Positions 39,301 to 51,197 of a stretch of DNA of 64,000 nt are shown here, one piece after another. Each line of letters begins with the position of its first letter. Positions within the stretch are counted from its first letter, which is position 1. Source of the stretch: Sclerurus mexicanus (lineage: Eukaryota; Chordata; Aves; Passeriformes; Furnariidae); the NCBI GenBank assembly GCA_013396755.1, contig VWZF01000357.1, positions 373,885 through 437,884 on the forward strand, given 5' to 3'. The translations under genes and the position numbers were made by a program. The notes under the pieces are model-generated. The model was not told the DNA's origin. It did not search any database and saw only the letters and a list, made by a program, of their open reading frames with translations.

Positions 39301-41559
39301 AAATTTTTGATTATCTCATCTTTCAATCAAAATATTGCTTTAATAATCTCTAGGAATGCTTTTATATGTGGATTTCAGATCAGATTTTTTAGAATTAATG
39401 TTACTTGAATCATCCATATTTTATAGAATCCAGATTCTCTAGAAAATTTGGAAGTGCCCAAGTAGTGTTAATCGTTAAAAACATTAATGTTCTGGGTTTT
39501 TTCAGATCCCTAAAAACATGACAAGTTACTTTTCCCACTTCTAAGTCTATTTTATCTAGGCTATTTGTACTGGTTAGTAACAACATGTTGTCTCTCCTAT
39601 ATCTAGGGGTCATGAGACATTACAGCTTGCATACTAGAGCCATGAAGAGACATCTTACCTGATGAAAAGGGGAGTTCCAGGTTGTGTGGTAAAAGCATGC
39701 TATAGTTAGAAATTATGCTACGTACTTTTTAATCATGGCTCCTCCACCTACCAGCTGCATATCATGGAGTTACTTATTTAACTCCATTAAAAGTTAAAAG
39801 GTACTCATAAAGCCCTACATTGATACACAAGGCTGAATGAACTTACATACTCTTCCAGCTCTGGTGTGATTGACATTCTACTGTTATAAAACAACACAGA
39901 ACAGCAATGGTTCTCAAAGGGAAATGCATGCCTTGGTAAGGCACTACTGATCATTGCATTGCCTGAGCAAGGACCAGTGGGGAGGCTAGAGAGGCCAGGT
40001 TGAGTCTACAACTACCTCAGGCAGAGAACTGAATCTCTGGAATGCCAAAGAGGGTGGTCAGGGTAGGAGCAAGGAGAAATCAGATGCCAGTGTTCTCTCT
40101 AGAGAATGTGGTTGGGCAGGGGGAACTGGATGCAGTGCTTTGCAAGTTTTTCTTCTCCACAAAAGAAAGACTTCAAAAAGCTTAGGGATGGCTGTGACAT
40201 ATTCTGTGCATGTGTATACTTGAAAGGAATACAGGGAAATAGATTAGTTTTCTCACGTTGTATGGAAATGATCCTCTGCATCCTTTACATATGTGTAAGC
40301 ACAGTGTGCTTGTGCTTAGATAGGCTTCTTTAGCCTCTCTGAAGAGAAGTGCTTCTACACGTCAGTAGTAACTATGGAAGATGCTGTCAGTGATGTGATC
40401 AAGGTCTTTTTGCCTTAGCTAAAAGAAGGAGGTAATACTTATGATCTGTTTATTTTCACATGAAGGTCAATCATAATGGCAGAGGATGATATCTAGATTT
40501 TTTTTTCTTTTGCCAAACTGTTAGAAACTTGACCTAGAATACCGATTTCTATAGTTGTGATGATATCCATATTTTACTATTGACTAAATATATTCCAATA
40601 TGGTTGCATCAGTGAACACATAAAACAGTCCTAGTAAATTAATGAAAAAGAAAGGATATAGGTTATCTCACAATTTAAAGACAAATAAAATTCTTGGCTA
40701 GAATGACATGTGCAGGGATATATGTGCCAATCTATGTGTGAAAGTCGGTGTTATGGAGATATCAAAGCACTAAACCCTTGAGGTAACTCAATAAAATTAC
40801 TAATATATTAAGGCTCAATATGATCTTTCCTTAGCTAAGAACGTAATTCTTTAATTTATTTTCCTTACATACATCTGTCACCATAGATGTACAAGGTTGT
40901 CAGTATACTTGACTTTTGTTTTCTTAGTGAACCCAGTGATTCTTTTTTCATATATCAAAAACTATACACAGAGGTAGACATTCAACTGTGACAATCAACA
41001 AACTAAGCATAATAAATCAGGCTTTCAATATTAATGTAGACAGCAAAGCAAAATATCCAAGGACCAAGTACTCTTGTTCCAGATTAAAGGCTTGGAATAT
41101 CTTATGTATCAGAGACTGGGACACAGCCCTTTGTAGACACCTGATACTTTGCCCAAGGGGTAACACCTGAGCCATCTGCATCTTACTTCTATGGTTCAAA
41201 TCTTTGCTGGTCTCAAAACAGCAAAAGAATAAGAAAACCTAGACTTGAAAGGAGAACAGGGAGTCAGCTGCAGATAACATTATAAAGATGAAATTTTTCA
41301 GAAGAATGAAGTCTCAGCATTCTCCTTTCAATATCATAAATTCCATCAGAACTGACAGTCTTTGACATCAGAGTGTTTGCAAAACACTGTTTACAGTCAA
41401 AGTGTGTGTGGGAGTGGGGAAACTGAGCGAAGGAGTCTACTCTACTGGTATAATCACCACAACTAAATCTGCTCCTGGGTTGTACTTTCACCTCATGTAC
41501 CTCAATCACACTCAGGTCCAGGCAAAGGAAAAATGGATTATAAATTCTAAAGAGAACAT
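36365..41559. other. AT-rich non-coding stretch
   Basis: No supportable gene or named repeat. A short G-rich run lies near 37383. A GC-richer patch near 39960-40080 is unidentified. Confidence 0.6.
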
Positions 41560-41923
41560 GCCTGATGCCCCCCAGGACACAGTTGGCTCTCCTGGCTTGC
41601 CAGGGCACTGATGACTCAGATTCAACTTGCCATTGACCAGGACCCCCATGTCCCTTTCCGTGGCACTGCTTTCCAGCATCTCATTCCCCAGTCTGTATGA
41701 ACATCCAGGGTTGCCCCATCCTAGCTGCAGAATCTGGCACCTCCCCTTGTTGAACTTCATATGGTTGGTGATTGCCCAGTCCTCTAATTTGTTGAGGTCT
41801 CTCTGCAGGGCCTCCCTGCCTTCAAGGAAGACAACAGCTCTTCCCAGTTTTGTGTCATCTGCAGACCTTCTCAGTATCCCTTTCTAGTCATCTGTCCAAG
41901 TCACTTATGCAGATCCCTGTGGG
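41560..41923 (-). mobile_element. internal CR1 LINE fragment (RT region)
   Basis: Read on the minus strand, this encodes the reverse transcriptase of CR1 from just upstream of the catalytic box to the thumb: ADDTKLGRAVVFLEG, LEDWAITNHMKFNKG, LGWGNPGCSYRLGNEMLES and ERDMGVLVNGKLN are recognisable in order. The SADDTKL text keeps the two catalytic aspartates. Both ends are cut: the fragment stops before the C-terminal region at its left boundary and just upstream of the RT catalytic box at its right, and it lacks the 3' UTR and octamer tail. It is therefore a deleted or broken copy and not a simple 5' truncation. No host gene is implied. Confidence 0.93.
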
Positions 41924-43425
41924 ATTAAATAACACTTTGATCCTGAATTTTAACAAACGCAGGGAGTATTACACATTTTAACTTATGCACATGCCTTGAT
42001 TTATGCCTTAGTGGGCTTGCAGTAACTTTCCTAAAAATTCCACTATCAACAACTCATAAAACTGTTTAACCCTTACTTTTGGGGAGTCGGACAATGTCCT
42101 AAACAAATTCTACAGCATCAGAAAATAACTCGAAATACTATAATTCAGATTGCAGTGTCCTTTTGCATTAAAAAGCTTACAAAACTACCTTCGCCTCCCT
42201 GTGTCAGTTTTTCTCACTAGGCCTAATTAGTCTAGCCCTGTCTAGGCTAATTGTCCTTTTTTTTTCTAGGTGAAAACCCCATCACTATTCCACTATGTCC
42301 TTGAGTTAGGATTTCGATTTGGGGCAACAGGATGCAGAAAAAAGCAATTGAGATTTACAGTTGTTATAGGTTTTACAAGCTATTTTCCTAACTCTTTTGG
42401 ACAACCTATGCAATAGAATCAAATAGAACAAGTGCAGCAGAATCTTTTGCTTTTGGATTGAACTACATTCAAGGTAGCTAATGCCAAAGTTTTCTAAGGA
42501 ACCTTTCCTTGGAAAGGTTTATTTATCTGTTTCCTTTCTTCCCAGATGTTTCTTCACTTTGAATTGTTTGTTTATTCTCTAGAAGATCACTTATTAATCC
42601 CTTCTGTAGTACTTCATTATTTGTTGCAAAAAAATGGTGTTCTTATTGGAGAAAAACAATGAAAAAAGCTTCTTAATACCATTGCTTCCTGAATTCCAAA
42701 TTCCACTTTACAAAAATGCACAAAAGAACAGAGACAATAAAAGGGCATACAAGGCTTTTCTAAACCACAGCTATGGAAAGGATTTCATGCTTTTTGAACA
42801 ATTGTATGCTAATCCTAATTCTAATCCCATAAGGATTTGATATAGCCAAATAGCTAACCTACTTCAGACATGGTTAACCAAGCAGGATCATCTTTTCATC
42901 TCAGGAAAGGATTTATAGAATAAGGAAATTAAACATTTCATGCAGTAAAAATTACTTTCTCTTCTTGTATCTGCTTATGTATGTTTCTGTTGGTTTTTCA
43001 ATACTTTGCAGCACCATTAAAATAGGCAACTTTAAGTAAAAAAGTCAAAAGTTAATTGTTCTTATGTTTTAGAATGTAAGAAAGCTGCCTACAGGGATAA
43101 GGAAGTATAGGTAATTTTCATTCACGCACAATGGACTTAGATTTTTTTCCCTTCAAACTTCTAATGCCTCTACAATTTTAGAGTCAGAATGCTAGATAAC
43201 AGAGCAAAAAGATGGGTGATCTCATTTATTATGTCAAGTCTTACTTCCTGTGTTGGTTGTTTCCTCTTGAAGTAAAAAAATCTTTTACTCAATCTTCACA
43301 GGAGAAAAGCTTAACTGTGCTTGAATTAAGGCTTTCTGTGCTTTAGGCTATTTCTAGACTCATAAACCCTGGAGTTGAATTGATGGTGAGATCCAAATTC
43401 ATGGATTAGAAAGGCAGAGTGAGCG
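41924..43425. other. AT-rich non-coding stretch
   Basis: Nothing recognisable between the CR1 fragment and the LTR. Confidence 0.6.
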
Positions 43426-44166
43426 TGGTGGATTGACCTTTCCTGGTTGCCAGGTGCCCATCAAACCACTCTATCACTAACCACTCCATCCAAAACATAG
43501 GGAGAGAAACATACAGTGAAAAACCCATACATCAAGATAAGAGCAGGGAGTGATCACCCACCAGTTACCAACGGGGGCAAAACAGGCTTGAACTTGAGGA
43601 AATGAATTTATCACTTGAGGAAATGAATTTATCACCAATAAAGTTCAGAGTAGGACAATGATAAGAATAAATCTAAAATCACCTTCTTTTTTCCTGGCCT
43701 CAGCTTCATCGCTGACTTCTCTTCAGGGTCCTGCCAGGATCCTGCTCCAGTAGAGTTTCTCTCACAAGGTCAGAGCTTTCTTCAGCACAAAGCTACTCCA
43801 GTGTGGGATCCTCCATGGTCTGCAGGGGCACAGTTGCCTCTCCATGATTTTCACCGTGGGCTGCAGGGGAACCTCTGCTCCAGCACCTGGAACACCCTTT
43901 ACCCATCCTTCTGCACTGACCTTGGTGTTTGCAAAGTTGTTTTTCTCTCTCATAGTCACTCCTCTTCCCATGCTGCTTTATACAGTGTTTTTAAACCTTT
44001 CTTAAACATGTTGTCACAACGTTCTACAGCTCTCACTGATGGGTTCAGCTTTGGCCAGTGTTCAGTCCCTTTTGGAGTTGACTGGAACTGGTTTTTGGGA
44101 TCTTCTCACAGAAGCCATCCCTACTGCCTCCTTGCTACCAAAACCTTGCCAAATAAAGCCAAGACA
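43426..44166 (-). mobile_element. solo retroviral LTR (avian endogenous retrovirus)
   Basis: About 740 bases resemble a high-copy avian LTR that I recognise by its two ends and internal blocks: on the plus strand it begins TGGTGGATTGACC, with CCAGGTGCCC next, and finishes CTACCAAAACCTTGCC...AGACA. The ends give the TG...CA termini of an LTR in either reading. I place it on the minus strand because a TATAAAG box lies there near 43975 and because that is how I recall the family. No internal retroviral genes flank it, so it is a solo LTR left by recombination between LTRs. It contains a 21-base tandem duplication (43593-43634) and two imperfect CTGCAGGGG-containing repeats (about 43815-43880). 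A clear target-site duplication was not secured: GTGA follows the right end and lies three bases outside the left end. The family name is not asserted. Confidence 0.8.
43593..43634. repeat. 21-base tandem duplication inside the LTR
   Basis: The unit starting CTTGAGGAAATGAATTT occurs twice, perfectly, at 43593-43613 and 43614-43634. It is likely a replication-slippage event particular to this copy, since perfect identity in an otherwise diverged LTR suggests it is recent. Confidence 0.9.
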
Positions 44167-44191
44167 GTGAATAAGAATTAAAATGAGCAAG

Positions 44192-44222
44192 AAAGGCCCT
44201 AAATGTCAAAGGCCCTAATGTC
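44192..44222. repeat. imperfect 15-16-base tandem duplication
   Basis: AAAGGCCCTAAATGTC is followed directly by AAAGGCCCTAATGTC, one base shorter. It is a small local duplication just outside the LTR. Confidence 0.8.
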
Positions 44223-44268
44223 AGGTCAGTAAGGAGACAACAAAGTGTAAGTTGAATTACTTTTGTCT

Positions 44269-44375
44269 TTTTTTTTTTTTAGGAGGCTGTTTTTTGTTTG
44301 TTTAATTGTTGGGGGTTTTTTTGTTTGTTTGGTTGGTTTTTTTTGGTTTTGGTTTGTTTGGGGTTTTTTTTGGCA
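44269..44375. repeat. T/G-rich low-complexity tract
   Basis: A poly-T run is followed by GTTTGTTTGG / GGTTGGTTTTTTTT units. It is responsible for the F/W/G-rich open frame beginning at 44298. Confidence 0.8.
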
Positions 44376-47300
44376 GGAAAGGCAATCAGTGACTCTGAAA
44401 CATGTTTTGAACTAAAGTCAGCTTCAGCACATTATGTATTTAGGGAAATTGAAAAATTTAAAATATTTAGTTTTAACACTTCATTGAAAATATTTTGCTT
44501 TGCAGACATTAAGAAAAATAAATTAAAAAAATCCTTGTAATTCTATCTTGTAAACTTATAGCAGTTATTTGGACAATTCTAAACAGTCCAAGCCTAAGCT
44601 ATGTTTTGGTTTCACCATCAAACAAAACCTTCTTTCCACTCTTCTAGAACTGACCATGGAGCAAAAGCAGTCACAGCAACTGTTGCAACTGTACTTGTAG
44701 GAGTTGAAAATGGTTCTGTGTACTTTGGTTTAGATAAAAGCATGATCGAATCAGGTGTCATGGGAGGGAGTTAGAATCCATTTTGTGCCACTTGGATATG
44801 AACAGCTGCTATTCCAGGTTTACTTATGAGGACAGTCCTTTGATCTAACGCTTGGTCTGCACTTGCATGTTTTATGGACTTATAGAAGACAAGCCAGGAA
44901 CGGAGTAGTCTTTAAGTGTCAAGGCTGTAGAGTCTGCAAAACTCAGATTAACTATTAGCTCTGAGCTGTTAGCCTTTGCTAACAGAAAAGTACAGCATAA
45001 GTCACTGAGGTGAAGGTTTATTAATTCTTCCCTGCCTTCACTGGGTTTACATGGGAAAGATAATAGTCTCTAAAGTTAGAGCTTTGTGAGATAAGAGTAA
45101 ATGATAACTTATAGACTGATACCTGTATGACTTTTGGTACATGTTACAAATTACTGTTTAAGCATCAGCTAAGCACCAGTCACCCATTAACCTGCTGCTG
45201 GTTACACAGGCTCCAGACTGATAGCTGACAAGATTTTGCTGTTTAGAGGGAAAAAAAAAAACAAGTGGGAGGCTACCATTTTTTTCTAGTTCTGAAGAAC
45301 CACAGGAACACAAAACAAATCTTACAGCTATGCTAATAAAAGCTGAAACTTGCCTGTAATACAGAATTCAAGTATATTTTGCTGGCGGTTATGAAGAATT
45401 GTAATCACTAATTAACCTAACTATGCAGATAAAAACTGTTTTGTCAACACAGGGAGTTTCACTGAAGAGTGAGGAAAACTTAGGGTGGGTCATAACATGC
45501 AGCTCTCAAAAAAAGTTTTTGCTGGTGTGGGATAAAGTTCTACTTGTCTCTACTGGAAGAATGCTTGTAGTATAGACATCTGATAAATCACGTATGAAAG
45601 AAAATGATAAGAGGGAATGTTTGTGTGCACACACTACAGAGCTGTGCATGTTGAAGTGCAGAGCTGTGTGTTGTGTTTCAAGTTGATATTTATATTTTTT
45701 TGATGAGTAATAAAGAGAAAGTTTATGGGGAGGGGATGAAAAGATTATTGACTTAGCTTTCACATAGAGGTAATTCACGGTATTACAAAATTATTTCTTT
45801 GGCATATTTATGATATTTTTCATGGACATGGAAATATCTTTCTGAAATTAATAGGTACCTTCTCTTTGTAAACTGACTGGGAACTGTGAGAATTATGTAA
45901 GCTTTGCATTTGTTAACACTGAAGTTTTACACTGTGTAATAGTTTCAAAGAAAGAAAATAATTTAGCTGAGGGTAGGATTAGATCAGAATTATGTGTACT
46001 TTTTCATCCACGTAAATTTTTCTCAGAGTTTTGAAGTAGCTGTGATAGGCAATGAACCAAAAGGAGAGGATGCAGTTGCTAGTTGTTAGGTTGTGAGAGG
46101 GTAGGCTGGAATAATTTATGGGCTGAGAGTGAGAGAAGATGTAATTTACATCACTTTATTGTCCTTTAAACTTATTTACACATCAGATCTGAGCTTGGAC
46201 CAAGGACTAATGTGTCAGGTCAAATCTGTTCTGCAGCCTTCTATTCCAACACTACCATCAATAATTTTGTTTGTGTTGTTTCTTTTCTGATTTGAGCCCT
46301 TGTGGACTGTTATGGTGTAAACTCACTTGCCTCTTATGTTATTCAAGTTCTTAATATGGCCTAGATATATAGAAGAAATGTGAGAACATTATGTTACTTA
46401 CTGCAAAGAGCAATGTTGTGCTTATTTATATCACTGCTTGGGAAGAAAATATTCAGTAAATACTCCACCATAGGTTATCTCAGTAACCCCAAATTATACA
46501 CAGCAGGGTTTATGAGTCAACCTGTAAAAAAATGGGGGGGAGGGGGAGTGAGATAGCTAGATGTCAATTTATAATCAGCCATATAATATTGCAGTATATC
46601 TAAGGAAGAGGATATATGTTAACATTTAACTTTTCTTTTGTAACTACTCTGATTATAGAGATATTTACATACTGGCACATTCTGCTTTCTATGTCTAGAA
46701 ATGGGTTAGTGATGAGTGATCTGTTTGAAAAAGATCAGAAGTTTTTCTAATTGCTTTATCCCAAACAGCTGATCAGAAATGCTTTGGGATTTGGTTTAAT
46801 TTGGGACGTGCTGATCCCACTGCCTCATAGGAAGCATTTATTAGAGGAACCACTTTCCTCTCTGTGGTGTGTATGTTTGAAGCTTTATGAATTGAGTTAC
46901 TAGGGAATGGCAAATTGACTAGAGGGAAGTGGAAAATTTGTGGGATTGATGTGCTGTGGATAATGGCAGTTTTCTTGTCTGTTTAGATACTTAATTACAT
47001 ATGTGAAAGAATGACAAGGTTTCATTTCCCATCAATTGGTACCTTTTATGAAGCAAATGGATAGGTTTGAACACTTAAGAATAGGTGTAGTTTGGACTCT
47101 GATCCCAGGCCTTGTAAAATAAATTTCAGTTTTTACATTCAATGGACCTTGGATTAGGCTTCAAGGTATTGAAGGTCTGAGAAATGTGATATAAGCTGGT
47201 TAAAAACAAGTCTTCATTAAGCTGTAATTCACTTTCTTGGCTTCCAAGTTCTACTTCTGTCATGGAAATGTGTGTTGATACATCCTCAGCTATACAACCT

Positions 47301-49164
47301 CTTTTCATGGTTGCAGGGACATTTGCAAGGGGACACAAGAGGTTGCCCTACACTGCTGTCACAGTGTTTTGGGATTGTGACAGATCAAATTTTATTATTT
47401 TGGGCTTCCTGCTATTTATTACTATAATTACTATGGATTGTCCATACTAGGGATTGTTCATTATGGACTGTGTCAAGCCTCAAATGAACTAAGAAAGTCA
47501 CTTTATCTGTCTCTTTATTCACTTTATTTGAAAAATAATAAACATATCTCCTGAAAAATTGTTTACATGATTTAACCCACCTCAAAAGAGGAAGATATTA
47601 ACCTAATGCTGTTGCAAGAAAAATATAAATTACTAATGTCTCATCTCTAATCTGCTTCAGACTTTTGACTTTCATATTCAAACCTATTTCTATGTCGGAT
47701 CAACCACATGTATTTGAAATAACATACCTGTTGTTTGTTTTATTTCCTCTATGGTTATTTCTGAAAAATGGTACTATACATATTGCTTACACTGAATGTG
47801 TGTTACAAATATGTTGAAAAAAAAAGAGCAAGCGGCTCTTAAGAATAGTGAAGATGAACACCGTTGGCTGGCCATTTCCCTTTTCAGTTTGTATTACTTC
47901 AGCAGAGACTGAGGGAAGAGATTGTGGGAAATTCCAGCCTGAGCTGTGTTTGGTCCTGATGCAGAGCACACATCAGCCACTGCCCTCTGGATGATCTCAC
48001 ACCTTCCCAGGGCCCCTTCACTGGCTCCAAGGCAGGAGGCTGTCCTGGGAGGCCTTCAGCTCCCCATCACCAGCTCTGCTCCCCTCACATCCCTGGAATG
48101 AGGTGATATTCTTCTGGCTACTCCTCTCTGATAACTTTACCAGAAGTACCTGAAATTTCTGAGCAAACAGTGCTGCTTATTTTAACAGAGTTCTATAAAT
48201 ATTTTATTAAATCTGGGTTCTCTATTATGTTGTGAAGCCTGAAAAGAAAGTTTCTACAGAACTGAGTTTATTAGAAGCAAGAGCTATACCTCTCTACACT
48301 GAAGACATGCAAAGCATAACATTTTTCCCCCTTCTGTCATTTCTGAATAATAAAGAAATGCAGATAGGTTTTTCTTTCATTTTGATTTTACTGTATTTGG
48401 AAAGGCTTTGATTCTCATTGATCAGTTTTAATACTGACTTAACATTCATCATTTTTTCTATGCAGATTTCAATTAGGTCTGTCAGACCCTGTCAAATTAG
48501 GGAACAGAAATTTTAGGGAAGGGCAGTTTAAGAAATGGCAGAAGAACTCTTGTGTACTTAAACTCTGTGTAGGTCTGAGGAAGTAACTTATGAGATCTGC
48601 ATGAAACCATTTGTGAGGAAAGTCTTTAGTCACCTGGAGGACTTATCCTACCTATCTCCAGGCATTAAAGAACAAATGTGGATTTTAGGTTCTTAACATC
48701 ACGTTAAAGCAGAGATGAGCTCTCCCAAGGGGAGGCTGAGGGCCTAAATTGCCTGACTGCACTCACAGAGGTTGCCTAGGGTGACTAGGCTCCTGTTTAA
48801 GTTCATGAGGTTGTATAGGGATGAATTTTTGTTTACATGTTCTACTAATTTGTAAATCAGGAATGTAGTCATCCTGTCAGAGCTGGATGTCACTGTGCTA
48901 AAGCTATCTCAGAGCACATGTCTGGCTTATCCTTATACAGGCATCTCCTGACAGGTTTGGCTGGTTTTGACACATGTATGTTACACATAACATAGCACCT
49001 TGGTCCAGGCTGTGGATCCAGAGGTGTTTAATGTTGTCTGTCATTAGGAACCCAAAGCAAGGAAGACAGACCAGATTTGAAATAATTTCTTCTCAGCATT
49101 ACTCACTGCTTCCTATTCTGCTCACCAAGGTGGCTATTGTTAATTTCACTTTAATGCTCCAAAA
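44376..49164. other. non-coding stretch with two GC-richer patches
   Basis: No gene is supported. Patches at about 47930-48110 and 48700-48800 are GC-richer than their surroundings and might be old transposon fragments, but no family features are visible. A G-rich run lies at about 46532-46548. Confidence 0.55.
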
Positions 49165-49343
49165 TTTGGAAGCTTACAGAAGGCAGGAGCAAGGACAAGT
49201 AGCCTGACAGGAATACAGAGAGATTATCCAAATATCCAGGGATCAAGTTAGAAAAGTTAAAGCCCTGGTAGAATTAAATCTGCCCTAGGTATTCAAGGGC
49301 AGAAAAGCTTCTATAGGAATCCTGGGAATAAAAGGAAGACTAT

Positions 49344-50235
49344 ATGGACCCTCTCCAGAAGAAAATAGAAGACCTGGTTACCCAGGATAGGGAGAAGGCT
49401 GAGGTATTCAACAACATTTTTACTTTAGTCTTCACCAGCAAGTGTTCCTGTTACACCACCCAAGTTGCAGAAGGCAAAAGCAAAGACTGGGACAATGAAA
49501 AACCATCCACTGTAGGAGAGAGTCAGGTCTGAAACCATCCAAGGAGCCTGGACATGCACAAGTCCTTGGGACCTGATAAGATGTATCTGAAGGTCCTGAG
49601 AAAACTAGCAAGAGGAGGTGGCTAAGCCACTATCCAGCATATTTGAGAAGTCCTGACAGTCTGGTGGAATTCCTACTCACTGGAGAGGGAAATAAGGAAG
49701 ACCTGATGAATGACAGCCAGTCAGTCTCACTTCAGTGCCTGGCAAGACCATGGAGCCGGTAATTCTGGAAACTATTCTAATGCATGTAGAAAATAAGGAG
49801 GTGATTGGTGACCGCCAGTATGGCTTCACTAGGGACCTTAACAGTCTTGACAGGTGGGCCTGTGCAAACCTCATGAAAGTCAACAGAGCCACGTGAAAGG
49901 TGCTACACCTGGATCAGGGCAATTCCAAGCACAAATACAGGCTAGAGAATGAGAACAGCCCTGAGGATAAGGACCTGGGAATGCTGGTGAATGAGAAGCT
50001 TGACATGACCTGATAATGTGTGCTTGCAGCCCAGAAAGCCAACTGCATCCTAGGCTGCAATCAAAGCGGCATGGCCAGCAGGTCAAGGGAAGCGCCCCTC
50101 TACTCTGCTCTCCTGAGACCAGACCTGAAGTGCTGCATCCAGCTCTGGGGCTTCAAATATAAGGTCATGGATCTGTTGAAACAAGTCCACAGGAGGACCA
50201 CAAAGGTGATCAGATGGCTGGAGAACCTCTCCTGA
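49344..50235 (+). pseudogene. CR1 ORF2 remnant lacking the RT catalytic core
   Basis: The reading frame is broken by stops (for example after VNRAT near 49896) and frameshifts. The junction between FTRDL and SLDRWACANLM, near 49838-49850, removes the blocks that contain VIFLDFSKAFD, GVPQGS and FADD in intact CR1. The conserved EDKDLGMLVNEKLDMT and LYSALLRPDLKCC blocks follow. It cannot encode an active enzyme. A second copy of 49813-50290 lies at 50292-50769 because of the assembly join. Confidence 0.85.
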
Positions 50236-50769
50236 GAAGGCAAGCTCAGAAGATTGGGGTTATTCAAACTGGAGAAGAGAAGGCTCTGGGNCGCCAGTAT
50301 GGCTTCACTAGGGACCTTAACAGTCTTGACAGGTGGGCCTGTGCAAACCTCATGAAAGTCAACAGAGCCACGTGAAAGGTGCTACACCTGGATCAGGGCA
50401 ATTCCAAGCACAAATACAGGCTAGAGAATGAGAACAGCCCTGAGGATAAGGACCTGGGAATGCTGGTGAATGAGAAGCTTGACATGACCTGATAATGTGT
50501 GCTTGCAGCCCAGAAAGCCAACTGCATCCTAGGCTGCAATCAAAGCGGCATGGCCAGCAGGTCAAGGGAAGCGCCCCTCTACTCTGCTCTCCTGAGACCA
50601 GACCTGAAGTGCTGCATCCAGCTCTGGGGCTTCAAATATAAGGTCATGGATCTGTTGAAACAAGTCCACAGGAGGACCACAAAGGTGATCAGATGGCTGG
50701 AGAACCTCTCCTGAGAAGGCAAGCTCAGAAGATTGGGGTTATTCAAACTGGAGAAGAGAAGGCTCTGGG
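49813..50769. repeat. 478-base direct duplication across N at 50291
   Basis: 49813-50290 is repeated at 50292-50769, starting CGCCAGTATGGCTTCACTAG and ending AGGCTCTGGG, with no difference noticed on reading. The single N lies exactly between copies. Two ORFs of 68 and 71 codons are repeated identically as a result. I read this as overlapping contig ends placed side by side. Confidence 0.92.
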
Positions 50770-51055
50770 GACATCTCATTGCAGCCTTTTAGCACCTCAA
50801 GGGGGCCTACAAGAAAGCTGGACAGGGTCTTTCTGCAAGGCTATGTAGTGACAGGTCAAGAGGGAATGGCTTCACACTGAAAGAGAGCATGTTTAGATAA
50901 TATATTAAGAAGAAAATTGTTTACTGTGGGGGTGGTGAGGCACTGCAATGGGTTGCGCAGGGAAGTTGTGGATGCTACATCCCTAGAAGTATTTAAGGCC
51001 AGGCTGGATGGGGCTTTGAGGTCCAGTGGAAGGTGTCTCTGTCCATGACAGAGCT

Positions 51056-51197
51056 CACAGAATCACAGAAGACTCCGAGTTGGAAGGGATTCACAAGGAT
51101 CATCAAGTCCAACTGTTAAGTGAATGGTCTGTACAGAGACTGAACCCATGACATTGGCATTATTAGCACTAATAACTGCTCTAACCAACTGAGCTAA
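51056..51197 (-). mobile_element. TguSINE1-like tRNA-Ile/CR1 SINE
   Basis: On the minus strand the element starts TTAGCTCAGTTGGTTAGAGC (51178-51197), the D-arm and A-box of tRNA-Ile, then GTGCTAATAATGCCAA (anticodon arm with AAT), then the B-box-like GGTTCAGTCTC (51136-51146) and GTACAGACCA. It is followed by a CR1-type tail, GTTGGACTTGATGATCC... CCCTTCCAACTC, and the TTCTGTGATTCTGTG terminal repeat. A tRNA-Ile head with a CR1 tail is the structure of TguSINE1, a passerine SINE. The 5' acceptor strand is missing and the tRNA part is diverged, so it is not a functional tRNA gene. It sits inside the 3' end of a CR1. GAGCT occurs at both edges, but it is part of the tRNA sequence at one side, so a target duplication is not proven. 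Confidence 0.92.

Noticed and set aside
43801..44181. 126-codon plus-strand open frame
   Set aside because: It lies entirely within the solo LTR and its right edge; LTRs of this kind commonly hold chance open frames.
50020..50714. Two identical 71-codon open frames suggesting a tandem gene family
   Set aside because: They are the same CR1 segment repeated by the assembly join at N 50291.
51124..51197. Possible functional tRNA-Ile gene on the minus strand
   Set aside because: The acceptor stem is incomplete, the anticodon-arm region carries extra bases, and a CR1 tail follows directly, so it is the head of a SINE.
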